Of a stretch of DNA of 64,000 bases, positions 40,492-48,879 are shown one piece after another. The stretch's first letter is position 1. Each line of letters begins with the position of its first letter. The notes under the pieces are model-generated. The model made no database searches, was not told the DNA's origin, and saw only the letters and a list, made by a program, of their open reading frames with translations. A program made the position numbers and the translations under genes. Source of the stretch: DASUBV01 sp036501025 (GTDB lineage: Bacteria > Actinomycetota > Actinomycetes > Streptosporangiales > Streptosporangiaceae); assembly GCA_036501025.1 (NCBI GenBank), contig DASYBB010000174.1, positions 5,097 to 69,096 of the forward strand, written 5' to 3'.

Positions 40492-42060
40492 ATGCGCCAG
40501 CGGCACCGTTTCAAGAGCCTTGATCCCCGCACCCCGGTCGTGGTCGGGGTCGGCCAGGCCGCCGAGCGGCTGGGCACGCCCGGCTACCGCCGCCGGTCGC
40601 CGGTCGACCTGGCCGCCGACGCGGCCCGCGCCGCCCTGGCCGACACCGGCGGCGACGCGGCCGCCATCGTGGCGGCGATCGACACCGTGGCCGGGATCCG
40701 CCAGTTCGAGATCTCCTCGCCCGCCGCCCGCGCGCCCCTCGGCCGGTCGGACAACTACCCCCGGTCGGTGGCGGGCCGGATCGGCGCGGCACCGCGCCGC
40801 GCCATCCTGGACGTGGCCGGCGGCCAGGGCCCGCAGCACCTGGTCACCGAGCTGGCCGCCGTCCTGGCGCAGGGCGGTGCCGAGGTAGCGCTGGCGTTCG
40901 GCGCGGAAGCCATTTCCACCATCGAGCACGACCTGCACGCCGCGGACCGGCCCGACTTCACCGAGCATGCCGACGGCGGCCTGGAAGATCGCGGCTACGG
41001 GATGGACGGCATCCGCTCGGAGTACCTGGCCGCGCACGGGCTGCGCGGCGCGCCGAGCCTGTACGCGCTGGCCGAGAACGCGCGCCGGGCCCGCCTCGGG
41101 CTGACCCGCGGGGAGTACGCCGCGGCCATGGGCGAGCTGTTCGAGCCGTTCGCCCGCGTCGCGGCGGGCAACCCCTACGCCGCCGCGCCGGTGGAGCACA
41201 GCGCCGCGGAACTGGTCAAGGTGACCGAGGCCAACCGGCCGATTGCCGATCCGTACCCGCGGTACCTGGTGGCGCGGGAGAAGGTCAACCAGGGCGCGGC
41301 GGTGCTGCTGATGCCGGTGGCGACGGCGCTGCGGTACGGCATCCCGGCCGACCGCTGGGCCTTCCTGCACGGGCACGCCGACCTGCGCGAGCGGGACCTG
41401 CTCGACCGCGCCGACCTGTCGGCCGGCCCGGCATCGGTGCTGGCCGCCCGGCACGCGCTGGCCATGGCCGGGATCGGGGTGGCCGACCTGGCCACGATCG
41501 ACCTGTACAGCTGCTTCCCGATCGCGGTGTTCAACATCTGCGACGGGCTCCCGATCGCGCCGGATGATCCGCGCGGGCTGACGCTGACCGGCGGGCTGCC
41601 GTTCTTCGGCGGGGCGGGCAACAACTACTCGATGCACGCGATCGCCGAGACGGTGCAGCGGGCCCGGCAGGCGCCGGGCACGTTCGGCTTCGTCGGGGCC
41701 AACGGCGGCTACCTGAGCAAGTACTCCGCCGGGGTGTACTCGACCAAGCCGGCCGCCTGGGTCCCTGACAGCAGCGCTGACCTGCAGGCCGAGGTCGACG
41801 GGTGGGACGCGCCCGCGCAGGCCCGGCGGCCGGAGGGCGGCGCGGTCATCGAGAGCTTCACGGTCACGCACGCCCGCGACGGGGCGGCGGCGGGCATCGT
41901 GATCGGGCGGCTGGAGGCCGGCGGCGAGCGCTTCGCGGCGCGGGCCGCGGACGGGGACAGGGAGATGCTCGATCTGCTGACCAGGGCTGAGCAGCCCATC
42001 GGCCAGCGCGTGTACGTGAGGTCCGCGGATTCCGGCAACGTGGTCTCCGTCAGCCCCTGA
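40492..42060 (+). CDS. Thiolase-like acetyl-CoA acetyltransferase with C-terminal OB-type domain
   Basis: This 522-residue protein follows the thiolase-like type 1 plan: V-V-G-V-G-Q at the start, D-V-A-G-G-Q-G-P-Q where classical thiolases have the nucleophilic Cys, and G-A-N-G-G-Y-L-S-K-Y-S-A-G-V-Y-S-T near the end of the core. After residue 440 comes the added C-terminal domain (F-T-V-T-H-A-R-D-G). Absence of the usual Cys is common in this subfamily, which may not do classical thiolysis. It is read with the nitronate monooxygenase gene. Confidence 0.85.
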   Translation: MRQRHRFKSLDPRTPVVVGVGQAAERLGTPGYRRRSPVDLAADAARAALADTGGDAAAIVAAIDTVAGIRQFEISSPAARAPLGRSDNYPRSVAGRIGAAPRRAILDVAGGQGPQHLVTELAAVLAQGGAEVALAFGAEAISTIEHDLHAADRPDFTEHADGGLEDRGYGMDGIRSEYLAAHGLRGAPSLYALAENARRARLGLTRGEYAAAMGELFEPFARVAAGNPYAAAPVEHSAAELVKVTEANRPIADPYPRYLVAREKVNQGAAVLLMPVATALRYGIPADRWAFLHGHADLRERDLLDRADLSAGPASVLAARHALAMAGIGVADLATIDLYSCFPIAVFNICDGLPIAPDDPRGLTLTGGLPFFGGAGNNYSMHAIAETVQRARQAPGTFGFVGANGGYLSKYSAGVYSTKPAAWVPDSSADLQAEVDGWDAPAQARRPEGGAVIESFTVTHARDGAAAGIVIGRLEAGGERFAARAADGDREMLDLLTRAEQPIGQRVYVRSADSGNVVSVSP

Positions 42061-42080
42061 CCACGCGGCCGGAAGGCGCG

Positions 42081-42368
42081 CTACGCCTCGCCGCGCTCGC
42101 GCAGGAGGTCCCGGAACTCGCTGATCGCCTCGTCCTGGTCCGGGCCGAGGTCATCGGCGATGACCACGTCCGTGCCGGCCCAGTAGGCGCCGGCGTATTC
42201 CGCTGCATCCTCCGGCCAGACCAGCAGCGGGCTGTGCGCGATCTTGACGTGGTCGCGCACCTCGTCCCACGTCGCGCCCACCGGGGCCAGGCCGATCGCG
42301 GGCGACTCGGTGTCGTCGTACTCCAGGTCGTCCAGCACTGGCGTTCTCCCCGCGGGCCGGCTGTCCAT
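42081..42368 (-). CDS. Small acidic hypothetical protein
   Basis: This encodes 95 residues beginning M-D-S-R-P-A-G. About a quarter of the residues are Asp or Glu, and there is no membrane segment. It contains D-D-L-E-Y-D-D-T-E-S-P and W-D-E-V-R-D-H-V-K-I-A-H. I do not recognise a family. Coding bias fits (high GC at third positions), and CAGGGGAC upstream is a weak ribosome site. Convergent with the thiolase gene, 20 bp apart. Confidence 0.6.
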   Translation of the reverse strand: MDSRPAGRTPVLDDLEYDDTESPAIGLAPVGATWDEVRDHVKIAHSPLLVWPEDAAEYAGAYWAGTDVVIADDLGPDQDEAISEFRDLLRERGEA

Positions 42369-42423
42369 CACGTGCGTGTCCCCTGCGCTCAACGCTCCCA
42401 CGCGGAAAGGCCTCCCGCACGCA

Positions 42424-42473
42424 TGATCGTGACCGATTTTCCGCCGGATTTGGCGGCAAACCGGTCACGATCA
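42424..42473 (-). terminator. Large imperfect hairpin after the Baeyer-Villiger monooxygenase gene
   Basis: Perfect 12-bp arms (42424-42435 with 42462-42473) enclose a second CCGCC/GGCGG pair (42441-42445 with 42452-42456). It sits 35 bp downstream of the monooxygenase stop on the minus strand and before the small acidic gene, so termination is the simplest reading. Confidence 0.55.
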
Positions 42474-42507
42474 CGGAGCGTGGGGGCGGCGGGGCGGGGC
42501 GGGGGTG

Positions 42508-44334
42508 TTAGCGGTACTCCAGGCCCTCGAAGGTGCCGGCCGCCCGCCACTTGTCGATGTACTCGAAGAACGCCATCGCGCCCTCCGGGTGGCCGACGCT
42601 GAAGAACGCGCCCTTGGCCGCGCCCTTGCCCTCGTTGTTGTAGTAGCCGGGGGTGCATTCCGTGCTGCCCACCACCGTGGGCCGGGGCGGCGCCGACAGC
42701 AGCAGTTCCATCCAGCGGTCCTCGGCCTCGGCGGTCACCTCGACCTCGGCGTGGCCGTTCGCCACCGCGTGCCCGATCACCTGGGCGATCGTCTTGGCCG
42801 CGTCGGCCAGGTTGTGCGGCACGTTCGAGATCAGGTTCGCGCCCTGGAACGGCTGCACGATGAAGGCGTTCGGGAAGCCGTGCACGTGAACGCCGTGCAG
42901 CGTGCGCATGCCGTCGGCCCAGCGCTCCGACAGCCGCTGGCCGTCGCGGCCGGCCATGTCGTAGCCGGCCCGCTGGTGGAACTCCGTGCCGACCTCGAAC
43001 CCGGACGCGTAGACGATGCAGTCGACCTCGTAATCCCGGCCGCCCGCCACCACGCCCGCCGGCGTGATCCGCTCGACGCCCCGGCCGTCGGTGTTGACCA
43101 GGTGCACGCCCGGCTCGTTGTAGGACTGCAGGTACTCGTCGTGGAAGCACGGCCGCTTGCACAGCTGCCGGTACCAGGCCTTGAGCGCCTCGGCCGTGCC
43201 GGTGTCCGCGACGATCGCGTCGCACCGGGCGCGGATCTCCTCCATCTTCTCGTGGTCGGAGTCCTCCAGCGCGGCCATCATCTTCTCGAACGTCAGGTCC
43301 GACGGCGGCAGCGACATGAGCTTGGCCCGGACCCGCCGGGCGATGTCGGTCCAGCCGTCCATGACCAGGTCCTCGTCCTGGTCGCCGCGGGTCTGGTTGC
43401 TGGCGAAGTTGTCCAGCCAGCGCTGCTGCCAGCCCGGCGTCGCCATCTGCCCGAACCACTCCGGGTCGGTCGGCCGGTTGTTCCGCGCGTCCACCGAGGA
43501 CGGCGTGCGCTGGAACACGTACAGCTCCCGGCAGGCCCCGGCCAGGTGCGGCACGCACTGCACCGCCGTCGCCCCGGTGCCGATGACGGCGACCCGCTTG
43601 TCTGTCAGGTTGTCCATCGGGGCGCCGTCGGCGTCACCGCCGGTGTAGGCGTAGTCCCACCGGCTGGTGTGGAACGCGTGTCCGCGGAACTCCTCGATGC
43701 CGGGGATGCCCGGCAGCTTGGCCACATGCAGCGGCCCCGTGCCCATGGCCACGAACTGGGCCGTGAACCGGTCGCCTCGGCTGGTCGTCACGATCCAGCG
43801 CGCCTTCGCCGCGTCCCACTCCAGGTCGGTGACCTCGGTGTGGAACAGCGCGTTGGCGTGCAGCTCGTACTGACGGCCGATGCGCTCGCAGTGCTGCCGG
43901 ATCTCCGGGCCGTGCGCGTACTTCTCGGTCGGCATGTGGCCGGTCTCTTCCAGCAGCGGCATGTACACGAACGAGGCCGTGTCGCACATCGCGCCCGGGT
44001 ACCGGTTCCAGTACCAGGTGCCGCCGAAGCCGCCGCCCTTCTCCACGATGCGCACGTCGCCGATCCCGGCCTCGGTCAGCCGGGCCGCGGTCAGCAGCCC
44101 GGCGAACCCGCCGCCGATGACCGCCACCGTGACGTGATCGGTCTTCGGCTCCCGCTCGGCCCGCGGCGTGTGCGGGTCCTCCGCGAACTGCGCGAACCGG
44201 CCGGTCAGCCGCTGGTACTGGCCGTTGCCGTCGGCCCGGAGCCGCTTGTCGCGCTCGGATGCGTACCTGCGGCGGAGAGCCTCCTTGTCGATGACAGTGC
44301 CATCAGGCCTGGCGGGTCCGTCGGTCACGGTCAC
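42508..44334 (-). CDS. Flavin-containing (Baeyer-Villiger) monooxygenase
   Basis: This 608-residue enzyme has the FAD loop V-I-G-G-G-F-A-G near residue 75, the NADP loop V-I-G-T-G-A-T-A further on, and the BVMO fingerprint FxGxxxHxxxW as F-R-G-H-A-F-H-T-S-R-W near residue 216. Enzymes of this class insert oxygen next to a ketone to give esters or lactones, using NADPH and O2. The length and long N-terminus resemble cyclohexanone/phenylacetone-type enzymes acting on cyclic or aryl ketones. It is divergent from a TetR gene with a perfect operator between them, so substrate-induced expression is likely. Confidence 0.92.
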   Translation of the reverse strand: MTVTDGPARPDGTVIDKEALRRRYASERDKRLRADGNGQYQRLTGRFAQFAEDPHTPRAEREPKTDHVTVAVIGGGFAGLLTAARLTEAGIGDVRIVEKGGGFGGTWYWNRYPGAMCDTASFVYMPLLEETGHMPTEKYAHGPEIRQHCERIGRQYELHANALFHTEVTDLEWDAAKARWIVTTSRGDRFTAQFVAMGTGPLHVAKLPGIPGIEEFRGHAFHTSRWDYAYTGGDADGAPMDNLTDKRVAVIGTGATAVQCVPHLAGACRELYVFQRTPSSVDARNNRPTDPEWFGQMATPGWQQRWLDNFASNQTRGDQDEDLVMDGWTDIARRVRAKLMSLPPSDLTFEKMMAALEDSDHEKMEEIRARCDAIVADTGTAEALKAWYRQLCKRPCFHDEYLQSYNEPGVHLVNTDGRGVERITPAGVVAGGRDYEVDCIVYASGFEVGTEFHQRAGYDMAGRDGQRLSERWADGMRTLHGVHVHGFPNAFIVQPFQGANLISNVPHNLADAAKTIAQVIGHAVANGHAEVEVTAEAEDRWMELLLSAPPRPTVVGSTECTPGYYNNEGKGAAKGAFFSVGHPEGAMAFFEYIDKWRAAGTFEGLEYR

Positions 44335-44385
44335 TCGGGCACGCTCCGGGGAGTGAAAGGGATGTATTGCGCCTCAGCGGTGTCA

Positions 44386-44409
44386 GCATGTCACTCCTCA
44401 GTGACATGC
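44386..44409. promoter_or_regulatory. TetR operator between monooxygenase and regulator genes
   Basis: A perfect 10-bp inverted repeat, GCATGTCACT and AGTGACATGC, is separated by CCTC. It overlaps the -35 of the TetR gene promoter, so binding would silence the regulator and probably also the divergent monooxygenase. Confidence 0.75.
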
Positions 44410-44429
44410 GGCAAGTGCCCCGGTACGAT
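44401..44429 (+). promoter_or_regulatory. Leaderless promoter of the TetR gene
   Basis: GTGACA (44401-44406) and TACGAT (44424-44429) are 17 bp apart; the ATG at 44436 follows 6 bases after the -10. The -35 lies inside the right arm of the operator, consistent with autorepression. Confidence 0.6.
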
Positions 44430-44435
44430 CGCCGG

Positions 44436-45062
44436 ATGGCCCCCGACCCGGTGACCGCGCCGTCACTCGCCGACGAGCAGCGCGACATCGCGCGGTCCCG
44501 GATCCTCCGGGCCGCCCAGGGCGTGCTGGCCGGCCGTGGCCTCGCCGCGACCGTGGACGACGTCGCGGACGCGGCCGGCATCAGCCGCCGGACGGTGTTC
44601 CGTCACTTCCCGACCAGGGACGGCCTGTTCGCCGCGGCCATCCGGGAGGGCATGCGCCGCTACTCGCTGCGGATCACCCCTCCCCCGGAGAACGATGACC
44701 TCCGGGCCTGGCTGCTCGACCTGCTGCTGGTCACCCACCAGCTCAATGCCACCAACGGCCGCGTCTACTGGGAGCTGGCCCTGGAGCCGGACTGCTTCTC
44801 CGGCGAACTGGCCCAGGTGGCCGCCGAGCGCCGGGAGAGCCGGCGGCAGTTCGCGGCCGGGGTCACGGCCCGCATGTGGCAGGCCCGCGGGGGCCGCGGT
44901 CAGCCGCCCCGGTGGCTGGGCGACGCCGTCGCCGTGCACCTGTCCGGCTTCACCACTCAGTCCCTGACCGGGGACTTCGGCCGCACCCCCGACGAGGTGG
45001 CCACGCTGTCCGCGCAGGTCCTCGAGGCGGCCCTGGCCGCCGCCCTCGCCGCGGCGCCCTAG
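44436..45062 (+). CDS. TetR-family regulator of the monooxygenase
   Basis: This 208-residue protein has a typical HTH: R-I-L-R-A-A-Q-G-V-L-A-G-R-G, V-D-D-V-A-D-A-A-G-I-S-R-R-T-V-F-R-H-F-P-T-R-D (residues about 20-62). The remaining helices form the ligand pocket. The start at 44436 is set by the leaderless promoter. Divergent placement plus the shared palindrome make the monooxygenase its likely target, with a ketone as inducer; the inducer is inference. Confidence 0.88.
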   Translation: MAPDPVTAPSLADEQRDIARSRILRAAQGVLAGRGLAATVDDVADAAGISRRTVFRHFPTRDGLFAAAIREGMRRYSLRITPPPENDDLRAWLLDLLLVTHQLNATNGRVYWELALEPDCFSGELAQVAAERRESRRQFAAGVTARMWQARGGRGQPPRWLGDAVAVHLSGFTTQSLTGDFGRTPDEVATLSAQVLEAALAAALAAAP

Positions 45063-45063
45063 C

Positions 45064-45408
45064 CGCCGCGCCGCCCTGGCGGGCGCGGCGTGCGTCATCG
45101 ACGCGAGCACCGGCCCGTCGCCCGAGGAGGCGGCGGCCACCGAGCTGGGGCGGGACCCGTTCACCGAGGTGGCCGGGCCGCGGGTGGAGAGCATGCCCGA
45201 GCTGGCGGCGCTGCTGGCGGCCCGGCGCGGCTACCCGGCCAAGGTCGAGGGCGCGTCCGACCCGGCCAACCCGGACCGCGAGCTCTACGAGGGCAACGGC
45301 ATGCTGCCCGGCCCGGGCGCGATCGTGGCCGGCCCGACGTTCGCGGAGTGGCTGGAGACGGTGACCTTCCGAGCGGCCCGGGCCGTGGTGGCAGACTGGC
45401 CGGCATGA
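45064..45408 (+). pseudogene. C-terminal fragment of an unrecognised protein, coupled to MaoC gene
   Basis: From directly after the TetR stop, one frame reads well as protein for 114 codons (A-A-C-V-I-D-A-S-T-G-P then E-L-A-A-L-L-A-A-R-R-G-Y and N-G-M-L-P-G-P-G-A-I-V-A-G-P-T-F-A-E-W-L) and stops in an ATGA overlap with the MaoC start. No ATG, GTG or TTG occurs before a GTG at 45169, which would give 79 residues, and no ribosome site precedes it. It therefore looks like the tail of a gene that lost its front, or a short unknown gene. Family not recognised. Confidence 0.45.
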
Positions 45409-45932
45409 CAGAAGTGACGGGGCCGGGCGGAACCGGGCTGAGCGCGACGCGGACGCTGAGCGAAGCCGACTTCGCCGTCGGCCTCGATGACCGCTACTTC
45501 GAGGACTACCAGCCCGGCGCGGTCTACGAGTACGGCTACGCCAGCGTGACCGAGGCCGAGATCCTCGCCTTCGCCCGGCAGTTCGACCCGCAGCCGATTC
45601 ACGTCGACCCGGCCTTCGCCGCCACCGGCCCGTTCGGCGGCCTGATCGCCAGCGGCTGGCACACGGCCGGGATCATGATGCGGATGCTGTGCGACCACTA
45701 CGTGTCCCGGGTGGCCAGCCTGGCCTCGCCCGGCGTCGACGAGCTGCGCTGGGCCACGCCGCTGCGGCCCGGCGACCGGCTGCGGCTGCGCACCGAGATC
45801 GTCGAGGCCCGCGTGTCCCGGACCAAGCCCGACCGCGGCCTGGTCCGCACCCGGGCCGCGCTGCTCAACGACGCCGGCGGCCAGGTGCTCAGCCTGGTCG
45901 CGATGAACCTGATCGGGCGCCGCCCGTCATAG
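45405..45932 (+). CDS. MaoC-family dehydratase
   Basis: This 175-residue hot-dog protein has the hydratase-2 motif F-D-P-Q-P-I-H-V-D-P with Asp and His, followed by G-G-L-I-A-S-G-W-H-T-A. It should hydrate enoyl-CoA or a related acyl thioester. The ATGA overlap with the fragment upstream suggests both came from one operon. Its stop overlaps the convergent ilvA stop by 6 bp. Confidence 0.92.
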   Translation: MTEVTGPGGTGLSATRTLSEADFAVGLDDRYFEDYQPGAVYEYGYASVTEAEILAFARQFDPQPIHVDPAFAATGPFGGLIASGWHTAGIMMRMLCDHYVSRVASLASPGVDELRWATPLRPGDRLRLRTEIVEARVSRTKPDRGLVRTRAALLNDAGGQVLSLVAMNLIGRRPS

Positions 45933-47204
45933 CAAGAACCGGAACAGGGTGCTCGACGCGTCGACCCGCTCGATCGCCGGCGGCGCCTGCTCCATCCGGG
46001 CCAGCAGCGCGGGCAGGTCGTCCGGCCGGGACAGCTCGATGCCGACCAGGGCCGGCCCGGTCTCCCGGTTGCTCCGCTTGACGTACTCGAACAGAGTGAT
46101 GTCGTCGTCGGGACCCAGGACCTCGTCCAGGAACCGTCGCAGCGCGCCCGGCTCCTGCGGGAAGTCGACCAGGAAGTAGTGCTTGCGGCCCTCGTGGATC
46201 AGCGCCCGCTCCACGACCTCGGCGTACCGGCTGACGTCGTTGTTGCCGCCCGACACCACGCACACCACGGTGGCCCCCGGCGCGACCGTGACCGCCTCGG
46301 GCGCCGCGCCGCGCCCCGGCGCCCCGGCCGGCCCGAGCGCGGCCGTGGCCAGTGCTCCGGCCGGCTCGGCGATGATCCCGTCCGACTGGTACAGGGCCAA
46401 CATCTCGCTGCACACCCGGCCCTCGGCGACGGTCATCACCTGTGCCCCCGAGGCCGCGATCAGCGGGTAGGTCACGTCCCCGGCCCGGCGGACGGCGGCG
46501 CCGTCGACGAACGTGTCGAGCTCCGGGAGCGAGACCGGGCCGCCGGCCGCTAGCGCGGCGGTCACGCAGGCCGCCCCGGCGGGCTCGGCGCCGACGACCC
46601 GCACCTCGGGATACCGCTGCCCGAGCCAGGCCACCGCCCCGGCCAGCAGGCCGCCCCCGCCGACCGGGAAGACCAGGACATCCGGCGCGAAGCCGAGCTG
46701 GGCGATGATCTCCCGGGCCACGGTGCCCTGCCCGGCGATGGTCCGGGGGTCATCGAAGGCCGGGACCAGGGTCGCGCCGGACGCCGCCGCGTCGGCCGCC
46801 GCCGCGGCCGCGGCCTCGTCGTAGCTGTCGCCGCCCACGACGATCTCGGTCATCTTGCCGCCCAGCACGGCGATGCGGTCGCGCTTCTGCCGCGGGGTCG
46901 TCCGTGGCAGGAAGATCCGGCCGTGCACGCCCAGGGCGGCGCACGCGTAGGCCACGCCCTGGGCGTGGTTGCCGGCGCTGGCCGTGACGACGCCCGCGGC
47001 CCGCGCGTCGTCGTCCAGCTGCGCGATCAGGTTGTAGGCACCGCGCACCTTGTACGACCGCACCGTCTGCAGGTCCTCGCGCTTCAGCCACACCTGGGCG
47101 CCGAGCGCCTCCGACAGCCGCGTGTTCCGCTCCAGGGGCGTCGTCGAGACCACGCCGGCCAGCCGTCGCGAGGCCGCGTCCACCATCGCCGCATCAACAG
47201 TCAC
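45927..47204 (-). CDS. ilvA: Threonine ammonia-lyase (threonine dehydratase)
   Basis: This 425-residue PLP enzyme has the Schiff-base lysine in R-S-Y-K-V-R-G-A-Y-N near residue 50, S-A-G-N-H-A-Q-G-V-A near 90 and the P-V-G-G-G-G-L phosphate loop near 177. The last 90 residues (H-Y-F-L-V-D-F-P-Q-E-P-G-A-L onwards) form one ACT-like regulatory domain. It turns threonine into 2-oxobutanoate and ammonia, the first step to isoleucine; the domain implies allosteric control by isoleucine. The start is a GTG at 47204. It is divergent from a MarR gene. Confidence 0.93.
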   Translation of the reverse strand: MTVDAAMVDAASRRLAGVVSTTPLERNTRLSEALGAQVWLKREDLQTVRSYKVRGAYNLIAQLDDDARAAGVVTASAGNHAQGVAYACAALGVHGRIFLPRTTPRQKRDRIAVLGGKMTEIVVGGDSYDEAAAAAAADAAASGATLVPAFDDPRTIAGQGTVAREIIAQLGFAPDVLVFPVGGGGLLAGAVAWLGQRYPEVRVVGAEPAGAACVTAALAAGGPVSLPELDTFVDGAAVRRAGDVTYPLIAASGAQVMTVAEGRVCSEMLALYQSDGIIAEPAGALATAALGPAGAPGRGAAPEAVTVAPGATVVCVVSGGNNDVSRYAEVVERALIHEGRKHYFLVDFPQEPGALRRFLDEVLGPDDDITLFEYVKRSNRETGPALVGIELSRPDDLPALLARMEQAPPAIERVDASSTLFRFLL

Positions 47205-47288
47205 CCGACTAGTCTCGCGGCCCGCGGCCCGTCCGCGCGCCGCACCCCGGACATCCGAGGTTCCCGTCCGGCGCCGTCCGCGTATCAG

Positions 47289-47330
47289 TTAGATATCGAA
47301 CGTTTAGATGTCTGCTGGCCGTGGTACGGT
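47289..47330 (+). promoter_or_regulatory. Promoter and candidate MarR operator
   Basis: Two TTAGAT repeats (47289-47294 and 47304-47309) are 15 bp apart; the segments GATATC and GATGTC within them form an imperfect inverted repeat. TACGGT (47325-47330) is a -10 element 6 bases before the MarR ATG at 47337, so the site covers the -35 zone and suggests autoregulation. Confidence 0.5.
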
Positions 47331-47336
47331 GCGGCC

Positions 47337-47804
47337 ATGCCCCCGCCTGCCCGGACGCCGATCGGCCTGGTGCTGGCCCGCACGGCCCGGACCGCCAGCC
47401 GGGCCTTCGACGAGGCGCTGGCGGCGGCGGGCGGTTCCCTGCCGGTGTGGCTGATCCTGCTCACGCTGCAGACCCGGCAGCTCGGCAACCAGCGCGAGCT
47501 GGCCGAGGCGGTCGGCATCCGGGGCGCCACGCTGACCCACCACCTCAACGCCATGGAGGCCCGCGGCCTCGTCGCCCGGCGGCGGGACCCGGCCAACCGG
47601 CGCATCCAGCACGTCGAGCTCACGCCCTCGGGAGAGGCGCTCTTCCGCCAGCTGGCGGGCGCGGCGCTCGCCTTCGACCAGCGGCTGCGGGCCGGACTGG
47701 ACGATCGTGACCTCGACGTCCTCGACGGGCTCCTGGCCCGGCTGCACGCGAACATCAGCGACGGGCCGGCGGCGGCGGGCGCAGCCCAGAGGACCGCCCC
47801 CTGA
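47337..47804 (+). CDS. MarR-family transcriptional regulator
   Basis: This 155-residue protein has a winged helix at about residues 50-110: R-E-L-A-E-A-V-G-I-R-G-A-T-L-T-H-H-L-N-A-M-E recognition helices and R-R-R-D-P-A-N-R-R in the wing. N- and C-terminal helices form the dimer interface. The ATG at 47337 follows a -10 by 6 bases. Divergent from ilvA and 39 bp before a GNAT gene. Confidence 0.9.
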   Translation: MPPPARTPIGLVLARTARTASRAFDEALAAAGGSLPVWLILLTLQTRQLGNQRELAEAVGIRGATLTHHLNAMEARGLVARRRDPANRRIQHVELTPSGEALFRQLAGAALAFDQRLRAGLDDRDLDVLDGLLARLHANISDGPAAAGAAQRTAP

Positions 47805-47831
47805 CCCTCCGTCGGCGGCGGCGCCCGGCCC

Positions 47832-47837
47832 TACGCT
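47832..47837 (+). promoter_or_regulatory. -10 element of a leaderless promoter (GNAT gene)
   Basis: TACGCT fits TAnnnT and lies 6 bases before the ATG at 47844; no ribosome site or -35 is evident. Confidence 0.4.
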
Positions 47838-47843
47838 TAGGAC

Positions 47844-48296
47844 ATGATCACGATCCGGCGCGCGGCCGGTCCCGACGCGGATACGGTCGCGCTGATCACG
47901 GCCGAGGCCTACCGGCACTACGTTCCCCGGATCGGGCGGGAGCCGTCCCCGATGCTGACCGACTACGCGGGCGCGGTCCGCGACGGCCACGCCTGGGTGG
48001 CCGAGGATGACGGCACGGCCGTCGGCATCGTGGTGGTCGAGGTCCATCCCGATCACCTGCTGGTGGAGAACATCGCCGTCCGCCCGGCGGCCCAGGGCCG
48101 CGGCGTCGGCGGCCTGCTGCTGGCCCGGGCCGAGGAGCTGGCCGCCGAGCTCGGGTATGGCGAGGTCCGCCTCTACACGCACGAGACGATGACCGAGAAC
48201 ATCGCCTACTACCCGCGCCGCGGCTACACCGAGACGCACCGCGGCGGCCAGGACGGCTACCGGCGCGTCTTCTTCCGCAAGCAGCTCGGCGGCTAG
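47844..48296 (+). CDS. GNAT-family N-acetyltransferase
   Basis: This 150-residue protein is a compact GNAT: I-T-I-R-R-A at the N-terminal strand, V-E-N-I-A-V-R-P-A-A-Q-G-R-G-V-G as the acetyl-CoA motif near residue 75, and Y-Y-P-R-R-G-Y-T-E-T near the end. The acceptor is unknown. It appears to be a single-gene transcript with its own leaderless promoter. Confidence 0.92.
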   Translation: MITIRRAAGPDADTVALITAEAYRHYVPRIGREPSPMLTDYAGAVRDGHAWVAEDDGTAVGIVVVEVHPDHLLVENIAVRPAAQGRGVGGLLLARAEELAAELGYGEVRLYTHETMTENIAYYPRRGYTETHRGGQDGYRRVFFRKQLGG

Positions 48297-48816
48297 CCCG
48301 GCCCGGTCCGCGCGGCCGCGGCCAGGCGGCCGGGAGTCGCGGCGGCCAGCGTAGCCGCAGGCCGCGGCGGCGTCGGCCAGCGTCGTGCCGGCCGGGCGGC
48401 GGACCAGGTAGCGGCGGAACCGCTGGAAACGGGCGATGGCCTGGAACGCTGCCGGCGGGAGGCCGACCCCGGCGGCGAAGCGGCGCCGCAGCTGGCGGGC
48501 GCTGATGCCGACCAGGCCCGGCCCGCCGCACCGCGGCCGCGGCCAGAACCTGGCGGGCGGCCCCGGGATCCGGCGCGGCGGCCAGCCGGTCCTCGAGCTC
48601 GCGCACCGTCCCGGCGGGCCAGGTGTCCCGCAGGCCGGTGAGCGCCGCCAGCTCACTGGCCAGGACGCCCAGCACCGCGCGGGCCCACGCCGGCCGCAGG
48701 CGGACGCCGACGGACGGCGCTCGGCTGCTGGCCGGCTGCCAGGTCGCGGCCGACGCCGGCGACGGGCCGCCGGCGACGGCCGGCCCGGTCGCGGTCGCCT
48801 GGGGCGGAACGGCCAC
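48297..48816 (-). pseudogene. Broken AraC-family regulator gene
   Basis: On the minus strand one frame codes V-G-V-R-L-R-P-A-W-A-R-A-V-L-G and R-E-L-E-D-R-L-A-A-A-P-D-P, the middle part of a DUF6597-type AraC regulator. After L-A-A-A-A-V-R-R-A-G the reading moves to another frame, which gives G-I-S-A-R-Q-L-R-R-R-F and A-A-A-C-G-Y-A, the HTH of the same family. The switch is near 48515-48523 and removal of one base repairs it. The front (about 70 residues) and the last helix after G-Y-A are also missing. Three separate lesions make it a pseudogene. Confidence 0.75.
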
Positions 48817-48879
48817 GCCTCCAGGGTCACCCGGGGCGGCGCGCGCTCCAGCCCCGGGCGCGACCCGCGGCGATGGCCG

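Noticed and set aside
40492..42060. Thiolase inactive because it lacks the usual Cys
   Set aside because: The whole thiolase-like type 1 subfamily commonly lacks this Cys, so absence here is not evidence of decay.
42061..42507. CRISPR or transposon end at the 12-bp inverted repeat 42424-42473
   Set aside because: A single copy with nested GC stem, no target duplication and no transposase; a hairpin downstream of a gene explains it.
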